Assembly (NCBI GenBank): GCA_050747865.1
Contig: JBOGJI010000026.1
Span: forward strand, 1 to 24,676
DNA length: 24,676 bases
From: JBOGJI01 sp050747865
Lineage (GTDB): Bacteria; Acidobacteriota; Thermoanaerobaculia; Multivoradales; JAHEKO01
Direction of reading: 5' to 3'
A program made the position numbers and the translations under genes. A model generated the notes under the pieces. That model saw only the letters and a list, made by a program, of their open reading frames with translations. It ran no database searches and was not told the origin of the DNA. Position 1 is the stretch's first letter; every line of letters starts with the position of its first letter. This document shows positions 9,541 to 16,021 of the stretch, one piece after another.

Positions 9541-10611
9541 ATGACCGGCCGACCGCTGGAGCTCACGATCGAGCTCTCCCCGGCCGCGCGGCTGGACCTG
9601 ATCGACGTCCGCCGACGGGCCGTGCAGGAGACCGACGGGCTGCTGCGCTGGTACGCGCGGGCGCTCTACTGCTCGTACCACACCACCGCCGGCTTCGTGG
9701 ACGACACCCTGGCGTCGCGTCTGGCCCATGACCGGGGAGCGCTCGACCGGCTCTTCTCCCTCTTCGGGCACCTCTTCCCGCCCGGGGCCGGCTACCGCCA
9801 CGACCGCATGGAGGAGCGGCACGAGCTGTCCGAGGCGGAACGCCGCGTCGAGCCCCGCAACGCCGACTCCCACCTCACCTACATCGGCTCCGGGCTGCAC
9901 AACTGCCTGACCTGCGACAACCGGGAGGAGCGGCCGGTCTACTTCGTCGACCTCGACGGCCGGAACGGCGAGCAGCAGCGGACGCGGCGGGCCACGGTGA
10001 TGGGGTTCAGCGGCGAGCAGGAGGTGGCGCGCCTGCGCCTAGACGTGCCGGTCTCCCATCATCAGGTGGACTCGGTGAACCTCAAGGACGAGAGCAGCGG
10101 CTTCGCCGAGCAGCTCGCCGAGTTCGTGGCGGAACAGGGAGTCGAGCGCGGACAGATCGCGATCAGCCTCGCCCCCGAGGAGAAGGGCGCCGGGCTGACG
10201 GTCAACGAGTACGAGACCCTGCTCATGCACTACGACCTCGCCGAGGTGCTGCGCAATCCCCTCTACTTCGCCGCCGACGTAGGGCGGCACGCGCTGGCGG
10301 ATCTCGGCGCCGTGCCCGCCAAGGCCTGGAACTACGCCAAATACGACTTCATCCAGGTGGTCAACGAGCTGATCGACCTCTTGGGCCTGTCGGAGACCAT
10401 CGTCGAGCGGTGGGTGGCGCGAGCGGCCGCGATCCCGGCCTCGCGCATGTTGCGCACCAAGCGCACGGTGAGCCTGCTGGTGACCCGCGACGAAGCCACC
10501 GGTCGCAGCCAGGTGGTGCAGGGCCGCTACCAGACGCCCATCCTCTTCCAGTGGCAGGGCAGCCCACGCCACGCCCGCACGCTGGACGTCACCCTCACTC
10601 AATTCCAGTAG
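9541..10611 (+). CDS. YjbQ/UPF0047-like protein with a long C-terminal extension (356 aa)
   Basis: The first ~150 residues resemble the YjbQ (UPF0047) family, whose members show secondary thiamine-phosphate synthase activity. Supporting points are IDVRRRAV, the YHTTAG segment (H47-G51), RNADSHLTYIGSGLH (from residue 106) and a following VYFVDLDG strand. The canonical C-terminal GTWQ signature is not evident, and two cysteines (C122, C125) are added. The remaining ~200 residues are unrecognised; YjbQ proteins are normally about 130-150 aa. It is soluble, with no signal peptide. It lies 55 nt after speA but has a strong promoter of its own. The assignment is by remote similarity only. Confidence 0.6.
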   Translation: MTGRPLELTIELSPAARLDLIDVRRRAVQETDGLLRWYARALYCSYHTTAGFVDDTLASRLAHDRGALDRLFSLFGHLFPPGAGYRHDRMEERHELSEAERRVEPRNADSHLTYIGSGLHNCLTCDNREERPVYFVDLDGRNGEQQRTRRATVMGFSGEQEVARLRLDVPVSHHQVDSVNLKDESSGFAEQLAEFVAEQGVERGQIAISLAPEEKGAGLTVNEYETLLMHYDLAEVLRNPLYFAADVGRHALADLGAVPAKAWNYAKYDFIQVVNELIDLLGLSETIVERWVARAAAIPASRMLRTKRTVSLLVTRDEATGRSQVVQGRYQTPILFQWQGSPRHARTLDVTLTQFQ

Positions 10612-10619
10612 ACCTGAAG

Positions 10620-10641
10620 CGGCCGGTCTCCGTGCCGGCCG
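10620..10641. terminator. GC-rich hairpin after the YjbQ-like gene
   Basis: CGGCCGG / CCGGCCG forms a 7-bp perfect stem with an 8-nt loop, starting 8 nt after the stop codon, between convergent genes. There is no T-tract, so it may be a bidirectional or Rho-assisted terminator. Confidence 0.4.
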
Positions 10642-10747
10642 ACCGCGGCCTGCCGCGGAAGCGCTGCATCGCCGCACGCACCGCGGCCGCCACGGAGGGC
10701 GGTCGCCCCATACGCGCGGTTGACCACGAGCAGGAAGTGGCCTGGGG

Positions 10748-11125
10748 CTACCCGTCGGCGGGGAATCGGATCTCGCAGAGCTCGGCCGCTCGCCCCAGCG
10801 GGCCGTCGAGGGTCCACAGAGACACCCCGGCGGCCAACGCTGCGGCCAACAGGCCCGCATCGACCCACCCGAGCACGGTGCCCCAGAGCCGGCGGGCTTC
10901 GATCATCGACAGGACCTCGTCATCCGGGACCGGCTCTACCGTTGGCAGCAAGCGTACGTCGGAAAGGATCTGACCCCGAGCACGGCCGAGGTGACCCAGT
11001 GCCAGCTCTCCCATCACCCATGGGTGGAGCACGACCTCCTCGGCCTCGAGCAGTCCCGTTAGCGCTTCCGCCCGGCCCTCAGCGCGAAAATGGTCGATCC
11101 AGACAGAGGTGTCAACGAGAATCAC
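10748..11125 (-). CDS. vapC: VapC-family PIN-domain ribonuclease toxin
   Basis: 125-aa PIN-domain protein, full length. The N-terminal MILVDTSVWIDHF and acidic residues D5, E40 (in GELALG), D89 and D107 (TLDGPL) match the Mg2+-binding tetrad of VapC endoribonucleases, which cut tRNA or rRNA. The start GTG (11125) overlaps the antitoxin stop as GTGA, typical of coupled toxin-antitoxin pairs. All catalytic positions are present, so it looks functional; its RNA target cannot be told from the sequence. Confidence 0.92.
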   Translation of the reverse strand: MILVDTSVWIDHFRAEGRAEALTGLLEAEEVVLHPWVMGELALGHLGRARGQILSDVRLLPTVEPVPDDEVLSMIEARRLWGTVLGWVDAGLLAAALAAGVSLWTLDGPLGRAAELCEIRFPADG

Positions 11126-11334
11126 CCGTTGGCTCGCCGTGCTTCGTCGGTACGCCGCCGTCGCGGGGCCTTGGCGGCGGGAACCGCTCCCCGAAGCTGC
11201 GCTAGCCGACGTTGCGCGGCCCGCTGAACGAGCGCCTCCAGACCCAGTTCGACGGTGGCGGTCTTGGTCGCCGCACCACTGACTCGCTGCGCCTCAGCGA
11301 GCAGCGCAGGATCGAGGTCAAGCGTCGTTCTCAT
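11122..11334 (-). CDS. vapB: VapB-family antitoxin (ribbon-helix-helix)
   Basis: 70 aa, with an N-terminal RHH-like DNA-binding segment (MRTTLDLDPALLAEAQRVSG, then TKTATVELGLEALV) and a basic Arg/Lys-rich tail expected to wrap the toxin. It precedes vapC with a 4-nt overlap. Antitoxins of this type repress their own promoter. ATG 11334 is chosen because MRTTLDLD is the standard family N-terminus; no SD is present, and the promoter geometry suggests a leaderless transcript. Confidence 0.9.
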   Translation of the reverse strand: MRTTLDLDPALLAEAQRVSGAATKTATVELGLEALVQRAAQRRLAQLRGAVPAAKAPRRRRTDEARRANG

Positions 11335-11340
11335 GCATAA

Positions 11341-11369
11341 ATAGTCGCACGATCTCTATGCCTTGTCAA
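11341..11369 (-). promoter_or_regulatory. vapBC promoter
   Basis: On the minus strand: TTGACA (11369-11364), a 17-nt spacer, then GACTAT (11346-11341) 6 nt before ATG 11334. A start 7 nt after the -10 would be the A of ATG. The -10 is poor; TATTTA at 11343-11338 is an alternative with a 20-nt spacer. Confidence 0.45.
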
Positions 11370-11401
11370 GCGGACGCCGTGGCGACCTTCCGGCGTTCGT
11401 C

Positions 11402-12172
11402 TCAGATCAGGGAGCGGCTCTGGCCGCCGTCGACGGTGACGCAGGCGCCGGTCACCCAGCTCGCCCGCGGGGAGACCAGGAAGACGGCGACGTCGGCGAC
11501 CTCCTCCGGCTTGCCGAAGCGGCCCATGGGGATCTCTCGCCGCACGAACTCGGCGATCCCCTCCGGATCGGCCAGGGCCCGCCGGTCCCAGCCGCCGCCC
11601 GGAAAGCGGATCGAGCCGGGCGCCAGCGAGTTGACACGGATGCCGCGCGGAGCGAGCTCCAGGGCCAGGGTCTTGGCCAGGCCGATCACCGCGGCCTTGG
11701 TCGAGGTGTAGATCGAGCGACCGGCACCGCCCGATTCGCGGCCGAAGATCGAGGCGACGAAGAGGATCGAGCTCCCTTCCCCCATGCCCGCCAGGGCCGC
11801 CCGCGTCATCCGTACGTGGGCGAGCAGGTCGAGCTCCACCCCCTGCTCCCAGTCCTCATCGCTGCGCTCGGCGAAGGGACCCGACGGGGCTCCGCCGACG
11901 TTGTTGACCAGGATGTCGATGCGGCCGAAGTGCTCGGTCGCGGCGTTCGCCAGGCGCTCCGCTGCGCCTCTCTCGGTGATGTCCAGCGGCAGCGCGAGCA
12001 CCTTGGCCCCCGCGCCGCGCAGCGCTTCCGCTGCCTCCTCCAACTCCTCTTCACCTCGGGCACAGACGACCAGCCGGCACCCCTCGCGGGCGAGCTCGAG
12101 CGCGATCGCGCGGCCCAGGCCGCGCGACGCTCCGGTAACCACCGCCACTCGATCCTGCAGTTCCAAGTCCAT
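11402..12172 (-). CDS. SDR family NAD(P)-dependent oxidoreductase (FabG-like)
   Basis: 256-aa classical short-chain dehydrogenase/reductase. TGASRGLG is the cofactor-binding glycine loop, LVNNVGG the NNAG-equivalent, and a Ser in LFVASIFG plus YTSTK supply the catalytic Ser-Tyr-Lys. The C-terminus (WVTGACVTVDGGQS) is family-typical. An Arg just after the glycine loop and R39 suggest NADPH preference, but this is an inference. The substrate is unknown; it is not next to fatty-acid genes, so fabG is not assigned. ATG 12172 has TACAAT 6 nt upstream and no SD, suggesting a leaderless transcript independent of the antiporter gene upstream. Confidence 0.92.
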   Translation of the reverse strand: MDLELQDRVAVVTGASRGLGRAIALELAREGCRLVVCARGEEELEEAAEALRGAGAKVLALPLDITERGAAERLANAATEHFGRIDILVNNVGGAPSGPFAERSDEDWEQGVELDLLAHVRMTRAALAGMGEGSSILFVASIFGRESGGAGRSIYTSTKAAVIGLAKTLALELAPRGIRVNSLAPGSIRFPGGGWDRRALADPEGIAEFVRREIPMGRFGKPEEVADVAVFLVSPRASWVTGACVTVDGGQSRSLI

Positions 12173-12178
12173 TCCGAG

Positions 12179-12184
12179 ATTGTA
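12179..12184 (-). promoter_or_regulatory. -10 box of the SDR gene
   Basis: TACAAT on the minus strand, 6 nt before the ATG, the same sequence and spacing as for the epimerase gene at 4106-4111. No convincing -35 is visible. Confidence 0.4.
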
Positions 12185-12244
12185 ACGGCCGAGCTTGTCT
12201 TGGCCGTTGGCGACCTCCTCGCGCTGCCTCCGGGGCAGCGAACG

Positions 12245-13726
12245 TCACGAGCCGGCCTCGTCCTCTTCGCCGAAGAGGAGCTGGACCAGACGGCGATCCC
12301 GCGGCTTGCAGAATACGTAGACGTGGTCCCCCGCCCGCAGCACGGTACCGCCTCGGGGCGCCACGAGCTCTTTGTCGCGCACGATCAACATCAGCGTCGT
12401 ACCCTCGGGGAACGGGATGTCGGCGACCCGAGCGCCGCAGGCGGCGAGAGCCGGTGCGATGGTGTAGGTCACGATGTCACCCTCCAGGAGCCCGTGGGAC
12501 ACGATCTCGACGACGGCCCGTGGTGGAGGTGGCGCATGCTCCTTCAGGCCCAACCAGCGTGTCACCCAGGGCACGGTGGCGCCGGGGATCAGCGCGTTGA
12601 CCACCACGATGAAGAAGACCAGGTGGAACAGACGCTCGGCGGCCGTGATCCCCGCCATCACCGGAAAGGTGGCGAGGATAATGGGCACGGCACCGCGCAA
12701 CCCGACCCAGCCGAGATACGCGACCTCGGAGGCGGGGAAGCGGAACGGCGCTAGGCAGACGGCGACCGCCAGCGGTCGCGCGACGAAGGCGAGGAGGCCG
12801 CCGAGCCCCAGGCCGACCCAGGCGACCTCGCCGAGCTGGGAGGGAAAGACCAGGAGCCCGAGGATCAGGAACATTGCGACCTGGCTGATCCAGGCGGCCG
12901 CGTCGTGGAATCGCACCAATCCCGTCTGGTACGGCAGCCGCCCCGCGCCGAGGAATATCGCCGCCACATAGACGGCCAGGAAACCGCTACCGAACAGGAG
13001 CGTCGGAAGCGCGAAGGCCAGCAATGCCAGCCCGACAGTAAAGGCGGCATAGAGGCCTCCGGCATCGAGCTCGATTCGGCGTAGGAGGATGCGGGCGATC
13101 CACCCCAGCGCCAGTCCGATCGCGAGCCCGATGGCGAGCTGCAGCGGAATCTGCCAGAGCAGACTCAATCCGAAGGGCCTGTCCTGCGCCAAGCCCTCCG
13201 TCAGGGCGACCGTGAGGACAATGGCAACGGGATCGTTGAGGCCGGATTCCAGCTCCAGGGTCGTGCCGACACGACGGCGGAGGTGGAGCCCGCTGCCGCG
13301 CAGGACGGAGAAGACCGTCGCCGCGTCGGTGGACGCGACGACGGCGCCGACCAGCAAGGCCTCCGGCCAAGAAAGCCCCAGCAGGCGTGCGCCCAGGGCC
13401 ATGAGCCCGGCGGTGGCCAGCACACCGATGGTGGCGAGGATGGTGGCGGGCGCCAGGGCCCGCCGAATCCTCGCCAGCCGGGTATTGAGGCCGCCGTCGA
13501 AGAGGATCAGCGTCAGGCCGACGGTGCCGAGGCGGAAGGCCAGCCCGTAGTCCTCGAACTCGATACCGCCGATCCCCTCCGAGCCGGCCGCCATGCCGAG
13601 GGCCAGGAAGAGCAGAAACACGGGCAGGCCGAAGCGCGCGGAGACGCGACTCAGCACCACGCTGAGCGCCATGAGCAAGCCCATGCCCAGCAGCAGCCAG
13701 GCCGTCGCCGTGGGTTCGCCGGTCAT
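12245..13726 (-). CDS. Cation (K+ or Na+)/proton antiporter, CPA1 NhaP2/CvrA type with C-terminal TrkA_C domain
   Basis: 493 aa with about 12 membrane spans followed by a cytoplasmic TrkA_C (RCK_C)-like domain near residues 405-485 (TLMLIVRDKEL, LRAGDHVYVFCKP). Transport-core motifs are STDAA (132-136) and ESGLND (160-165); the ND pair marks electroneutral CPA1-type exchangers. NhaP2/CvrA proteins exchange cytoplasmic K+ for H+, and the neighbouring K+ channel supports K+ as substrate. The start is ATG 13726, whose A is shared with the TGA of the 43-aa ORF upstream (TGATG). A TTG at 13729 would give an extra residue but is less likely. Confidence 0.92.
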   Translation of the reverse strand: MTGEPTATAWLLLGMGLLMALSVVLSRVSARFGLPVFLLFLALGMAAGSEGIGGIEFEDYGLAFRLGTVGLTLILFDGGLNTRLARIRRALAPATILATIGVLATAGLMALGARLLGLSWPEALLVGAVVASTDAATVFSVLRGSGLHLRRRVGTTLELESGLNDPVAIVLTVALTEGLAQDRPFGLSLLWQIPLQLAIGLAIGLALGWIARILLRRIELDAGGLYAAFTVGLALLAFALPTLLFGSGFLAVYVAAIFLGAGRLPYQTGLVRFHDAAAWISQVAMFLILGLLVFPSQLGEVAWVGLGLGGLLAFVARPLAVAVCLAPFRFPASEVAYLGWVGLRGAVPIILATFPVMAGITAAERLFHLVFFIVVVNALIPGATVPWVTRWLGLKEHAPPPPRAVVEIVSHGLLEGDIVTYTIAPALAACGARVADIPFPEGTTLMLIVRDKELVAPRGGTVLRAGDHVYVFCKPRDRRLVQLLFGEEDEAGS

Positions 13727-13857
13727 CAAGGTCCTACGTCGTCTTCCCTGTCAGGCTGCCGTCGGCGGCGCCGAGAGTGCACCTCTGCCCAGACGATGAT
13801 GGCAAAGAACGCGACCAAGAGCGCGAGACCGACGATGACGCCCACATCGAATTCCAC
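13726..13857 (-). CDS. 43-aa single-span membrane protein coupled to the antiporter
   Basis: A short ORF starting at GTG 13857 with an exceptionally good SD (AGGAGG, 5-nt spacer) and ending in TGA that shares one base with the antiporter ATG. The product has a short acidic N-terminus (MEFD), one hydrophobic span at about residues 5-24 (VGVIVGLALLVAFFAIIVWA), then EVHS, five consecutive arginines and an acidic tail. The positive-inside rule puts the C-terminus in the cytoplasm. Size and placement recall small accessory subunits such as KdpF, but sequence relatedness is not claimed. It could assist translation, assembly or regulation of the antiporter. Confidence 0.75.
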   Translation of the reverse strand: MEFDVGVIVGLALLVAFFAIIVWAEVHSRRRRRQPDREDDVGP

Positions 13858-13862
13858 ACCTG

Positions 13863-13868
13863 CCTCCT
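13863..13868 (-). promoter_or_regulatory. Strong ribosome binding site for the 43-aa ORF
   Basis: AGGAGG on the minus strand, 5 nt before GTG 13857. It is one of the two best SDs in the window and decides that the short ORF is translated. Confidence 0.75.
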
Positions 13869-13917
13869 TCTCCTGTTTGCCAGGAGCTGCGATTCGTCGA
13901 TGGTCAGCGACTGGTGC

Positions 13918-14253
13918 TCAGGCAGGAGGAGGCGGTGGACCCCGCTGTGGATGCGGCGACTCCAGGAGCAGACGCGCGACGACGTCACACCGCTCGGCCA
14001 CCGCAACCACAGCCGTCAGCAGCGGCAACGCGGGCGCGCCGGCGAACGCCAGAGCCCTGGCACCCTGCTCCGGGGACGGTGAGGAGCCGGCCCGCACGGC
14101 GGCCAGGCCGGCGGCGACCGGGAGCCCGGAGATCAGAGGCTGGCGGGGGTCGCGCTGCGAGCCTTCGCCAACCTGCGTTGCCGACAGCGATGGGGAAACC
14201 ACGCCGCAGGCGACGACCCAGGCTAGAGCGACTCGAAACGCGAGCCGGTACAT
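13918..14253 (-). CDS. Putative small secreted protein (111 aa)
   Basis: The N-terminus looks like a Sec signal peptide: MYRLAFR, a hydrophobic core (VALAWVVACGVV) and a likely AxA-type site around SPSLSA. The mature part is Ala/Pro-rich, has one cysteine and is not recognised. It reads into the antiporter operon, 60 nt before the 43-aa ORF. The start ATG abuts the start of the divergent channel (CATATG). No SD is visible; a TACCAT hexamer lies 9 nt upstream. The ORF could be chance in GC-rich DNA, but the signal peptide argues for a gene. Confidence 0.45.
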   Translation of the reverse strand: MYRLAFRVALAWVVACGVVSPSLSATQVGEGSQRDPRQPLISGLPVAAGLAAVRAGSSPSPEQGARALAFAGAPALPLLTAVVAVAERCDVVARLLLESPHPQRGPPPPPA

Positions 14254-15981
14254 ATGCTATGGATGGTAGCACCGCCGATGAAGTTCCTGCCCAGCACCCT
14301 CATGGCCGCCCTGGTGCCCGAGGACCAGATGCGGCGCAACGTCCGCGCGCTCCTCAAGTACCTCGCGTTCCTGGTGGCCGTGATCGCCCTCTACACGGTG
14401 CTCTTCCACCTCATCATGTGGAACGTCGAGGGACAACGGCACTCCTGGATCTCCGGGATCTACTGGACTCTGGTCACCATGACGACCCTGGGCTACGGGG
14501 ACATCACCTTCGAGACCGACCTCGGGCGGGCGTTCAGCACCGTCGTGCTGGTCTCCGGGATCATCCTGCTGCTCGTCGTCCTGCCGTACGTCTTCATCCG
14601 CTACTTCTACGCCCCGTGGCTTGAAGCCCGGATCCGGCAGCGGGCGCCGCGGGCGTTGCCGCCGGAGACGGCGGGGCACGTCATCCTCACGACCTGGGAC
14701 AGCATTGCACCGGGTCTCATGGCGAAGCTGGCGCTGCGCGGCGTCCCTTGCTTTGTTCTCGAGCCCGACCCAGTTCGGGCAGCGGAGATGAGCGCCGAAG
14801 GTGTCCGAGTGGTCACCGGTGAGCTCGACGCACGGGAGACCTACGAGCGGTTGCGCGCAGACCGGGCCCGGCTGGTGGTGGCAAACGCGGAGGACACCAC
14901 CAACACGAACATTGTCCTCACCGTCCGCGAAGTGGCGCCCGAGACGCCGGTGGCGGCTACCGCCGCCCTCGAGGAGTCCATCGACCTGCTGGAGCTGGCC
15001 GGGGCGGCCCACGTGCTGGCGCTCAAGAAGCGCCTGGGGGAGCACCTGGCGGGGCGGGTCAACGCCGGCCACGCAGAGGCCCACATCGTCGGCTCCTTCG
15101 GCGACCTGCTCATTGCGGAGTTCCCGGTCCACGGCACACCGTTCATCGGCAAGGACCTGCGCCAGATCCGGCTGCGCGAGACCACGGGGCTGAATGTGAT
15201 CGGGATCTGGCGGGAGGCTCGGCTCCATCCCCCCCAGCCCGACGCGATCCTCACCGAGCACTGCCTGCCCGTGGTGGTGGGCACGCGGAAACAGATCGAG
15301 ACGCTCAACGAGCTGCTTGTCATCTACGACACCAACTGGAACCCCGTGCTGGTGCTGGGCGGCGGCAAGGTGGGGCGGTCGGCGACCCGCGCGCTCAAGG
15401 CCAAGGGGCTGACTGTGCACATGATCGAGAAGCAGGAATGGCTCAGGAGCCGGATCGGAGACCTTCCCGATCGCCTCTTCATCGGCGATGCGGCCGACCG
15501 CAGGCTGCTCGAGGAGGCCGGCATCCTGGCTGCGCCGTCGGTGCTGCTCACCACCAACGACGACGCGATGAACATCTACCTGACGGTCTACTGCCGCCGC
15601 CTCACTCCGGCGCTGCGCATCGTCAGTCGAATCACCCACGACCGCAACGTGGACGCCATCCGGCGCGCCGGCGCCGACCTGGTGCTGAGCTACGCCGATC
15701 TCGGCGTCGAGTCGATCCTGTCGATCCTGCTCGACCGCGAGCTGGTCGTGCTGGGAGAGGGGGTGGACCTCCACCAGATCGCCCTGCCGCCGAGCCTCGT
15801 CGGCAAGACCCTGGCGGAAAGCGGAATCGGCGCCCGGACCGGGCTCAACGTGCTCGCCCTCCGATCGCCGGCAGGAGAGGTGACGAACCCCAGAGTTTCG
15901 CAGAGGCTGGAGGCGGGCGGCGAGTTGCTGATGATCGGCAACAACGAGCAGCTCGAGCGATTCCTGCAGGTCTACGGTTGA
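14254..15981 (+). CDS. Potassium channel with two RCK (TrkA-N/TrkA-C) units
   Basis: 575-aa protein with two membrane helices flanking a pore loop with selectivity filter TTLGYGD (77-83). Two tandem RCK units follow (about 140-320 and 360-575), each with a TrkA_C-like lobe. The second unit has an intact nucleotide-binding loop, GGGKVG at 369-374. The first has lost it, reading HVILTTWDS at 142-150. Channels of this plan gate K+ flux in response to nucleotides or ions at RCK sites. The first ATG (14254) is used; ATG 14263 or 14278 are possible, and no SD helps. Divergent from the antiporter operon, it probably works with it in K+ homeostasis. Confidence 0.92.
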   Translation: MLWMVAPPMKFLPSTLMAALVPEDQMRRNVRALLKYLAFLVAVIALYTVLFHLIMWNVEGQRHSWISGIYWTLVTMTTLGYGDITFETDLGRAFSTVVLVSGIILLLVVLPYVFIRYFYAPWLEARIRQRAPRALPPETAGHVILTTWDSIAPGLMAKLALRGVPCFVLEPDPVRAAEMSAEGVRVVTGELDARETYERLRADRARLVVANAEDTTNTNIVLTVREVAPETPVAATAALEESIDLLELAGAAHVLALKKRLGEHLAGRVNAGHAEAHIVGSFGDLLIAEFPVHGTPFIGKDLRQIRLRETTGLNVIGIWREARLHPPQPDAILTEHCLPVVVGTRKQIETLNELLVIYDTNWNPVLVLGGGKVGRSATRALKAKGLTVHMIEKQEWLRSRIGDLPDRLFIGDAADRRLLEEAGILAAPSVLLTTNDDAMNIYLTVYCRRLTPALRIVSRITHDRNVDAIRRAGADLVLSYADLGVESILSILLDRELVVLGEGVDLHQIALPPSLVGKTLAESGIGARTGLNVLALRSPAGEVTNPRVSQRLEAGGELLMIGNNEQLERFLQVYG

Positions 15982-15998
15982 CCTGGCTTCGGAAGCGG

Positions 15999-16021
15999 GC
16001 GGCCGAGACGAGCTCGGCCGC
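15999..16021. terminator. Bidirectional hairpin between the K+ channel and ubiD-like genes
   Basis: GCGGCCGAG-ACGAG-CTCGGCCGC: a perfect 9-bp stem with a 5-nt loop in the 39-bp gap of two convergent genes. There is no T-tract. Confidence 0.55.

Noticed and set aside
10599..10868. 89-codon minus-strand frame downstream of vapC
   Set aside because: Overlaps the vapC C-terminus out of frame and is Arg/Gly-rich; the interval is better explained by a hairpin between convergent genes.
11363..12754. Long plus-strand open frame (463 codons) across the SDR and antiporter genes
   Set aside because: Antisense shadow of two well-supported minus-strand genes; the translation is low-complexity Arg/Ala/Gly with no domain.
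13734..14006. 90-codon minus-strand frame near the antiporter
   Set aside because: Overlaps the SD-led 43-aa ORF and the secreted ORF in another frame, with no signal peptide or domain.
14257..15774. 505-codon minus-strand frame under the K+ channel gene
   Set aside because: Antisense shadow of the channel; composition is an artefact of high third-position GC.
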